From: Chromatiales bacterium
GTDB lineage: Bacteria > Pseudomonadota > Gammaproteobacteria > CAMYNG01
Direction of reading: 5' to 3'
Assembly (NCBI GenBank): GCA_026990045.1
Contig: JALSIK010000054.1
Location: 1-5,546, forward strand
Length of the DNA stretch: 5,546 nucleotides
In this document: one piece after another, positions 5,512-5,546 of the stretch
How the letters are laid out: every line of letters starts with the position of its first letter
Numbering within the stretch: the first letter of the stretch is position 1
The notes under the pieces: model-generated
Seen by the model: the letters and a program-made list of their open reading frames with translations, nothing else
Database searches by the model: none
Told to the model about the DNA's origin: nothing
Translations under genes and position numbers: made by a program

Positions 5512-5546
5512 CCCACCTCACCGAAAACCCGGATACGATGGCCGGG

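Larger units (their letters stand above)
5307..5546. other. Non-coding tail with short repeats; no convincing gene
   Basis: No frame here has start, ribosome binding site and protein-like composition together. The stretch contains three GGAACGCC copies (5313, 5332, 5349), two CCAGCCCGGCA copies (5362, 5392), a GCCGGGC/GCCCGGC hairpin (5384-5390 with 5395-5401, loop 4 nt, no T run), a 9-bp tandem repeat (5463-5480) and an 11-bp palindrome (5501-5511). It may be the 3' end of the ctaB transcript plus upstream regulatory DNA of a gene beyond the window. An ATG at 5538 could be that gene's start, but it has no clear ribosome binding site. Confidence 0.55.

Overview
The window is a section of an aa3-type (heme A) cytochrome c oxidase biogenesis locus from a GC-rich proteobacterium. 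The gene order matches what I recall of the Pseudomonas aeruginosa PA0107-PA0113 region: ctaG, ctaE, a reverse-strand twin-TM gene, SURF1, a CxxxC protein, ctaA, ctaB. Together with the protein motifs, this points to a gammaproteobacterium, possibly a Chromatiales/Ectothiorhodospiraceae-like lineage. That lineage guess is inference. I see no mobile elements, tRNA or rRNA genes, or CRISPR arrays.

Left arm (1-1720, + strand): the window opens on a TGA that may be the stop of the upstream gene (probably ctaD, oxidase subunit I, outside the window). Next comes a 35-residue membrane ORF (14-121), which overlaps by ATGA the true start of ctaG (Cox11, Cu(B) insertion; 118-729). After a 74-nt gap comes ctaE (subunit III; 804-1673). 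A perfect 12-bp hairpin flanked by A and T runs (1693-1719) ends this transcript and also, in the other direction, the opposing gene.

Middle (1744-2058): a small two-TM DUF2909-type protein lies on the minus strand. It is divergent from SURF1 across a 69-nt gap whose only AT-rich patch is the palindrome GTATATAC.

Right arm (2059-5306, + strand): SURF1, a membrane-anchored CxxxC (SCO/thioredoxin-like) protein, ctaA (heme A synthase) and ctaB (heme O synthase). The first three junctions are ATGA or 22-nt spacings, so this looks like one translationally coupled assembly operon. CtaB farnesylates heme b to heme o, CtaA oxidises heme o to heme a, SURF1 helps heme a reach subunit I, and CtaG delivers copper. 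The CxxxC protein may handle copper or thiols.

Tail (5307-5546): no convincing gene. It holds short direct repeats, a 9-bp tandem repeat and an 11-bp palindrome, possibly regulatory DNA for the next gene.

The locus as a whole is a known type. The points most worth a second look are the easily missed 35-aa ORF, a serine where SURF1 proteins normally have a conserved histidine, and the SCO-like protein that keeps CxxxC but lacks the SCO histidine.
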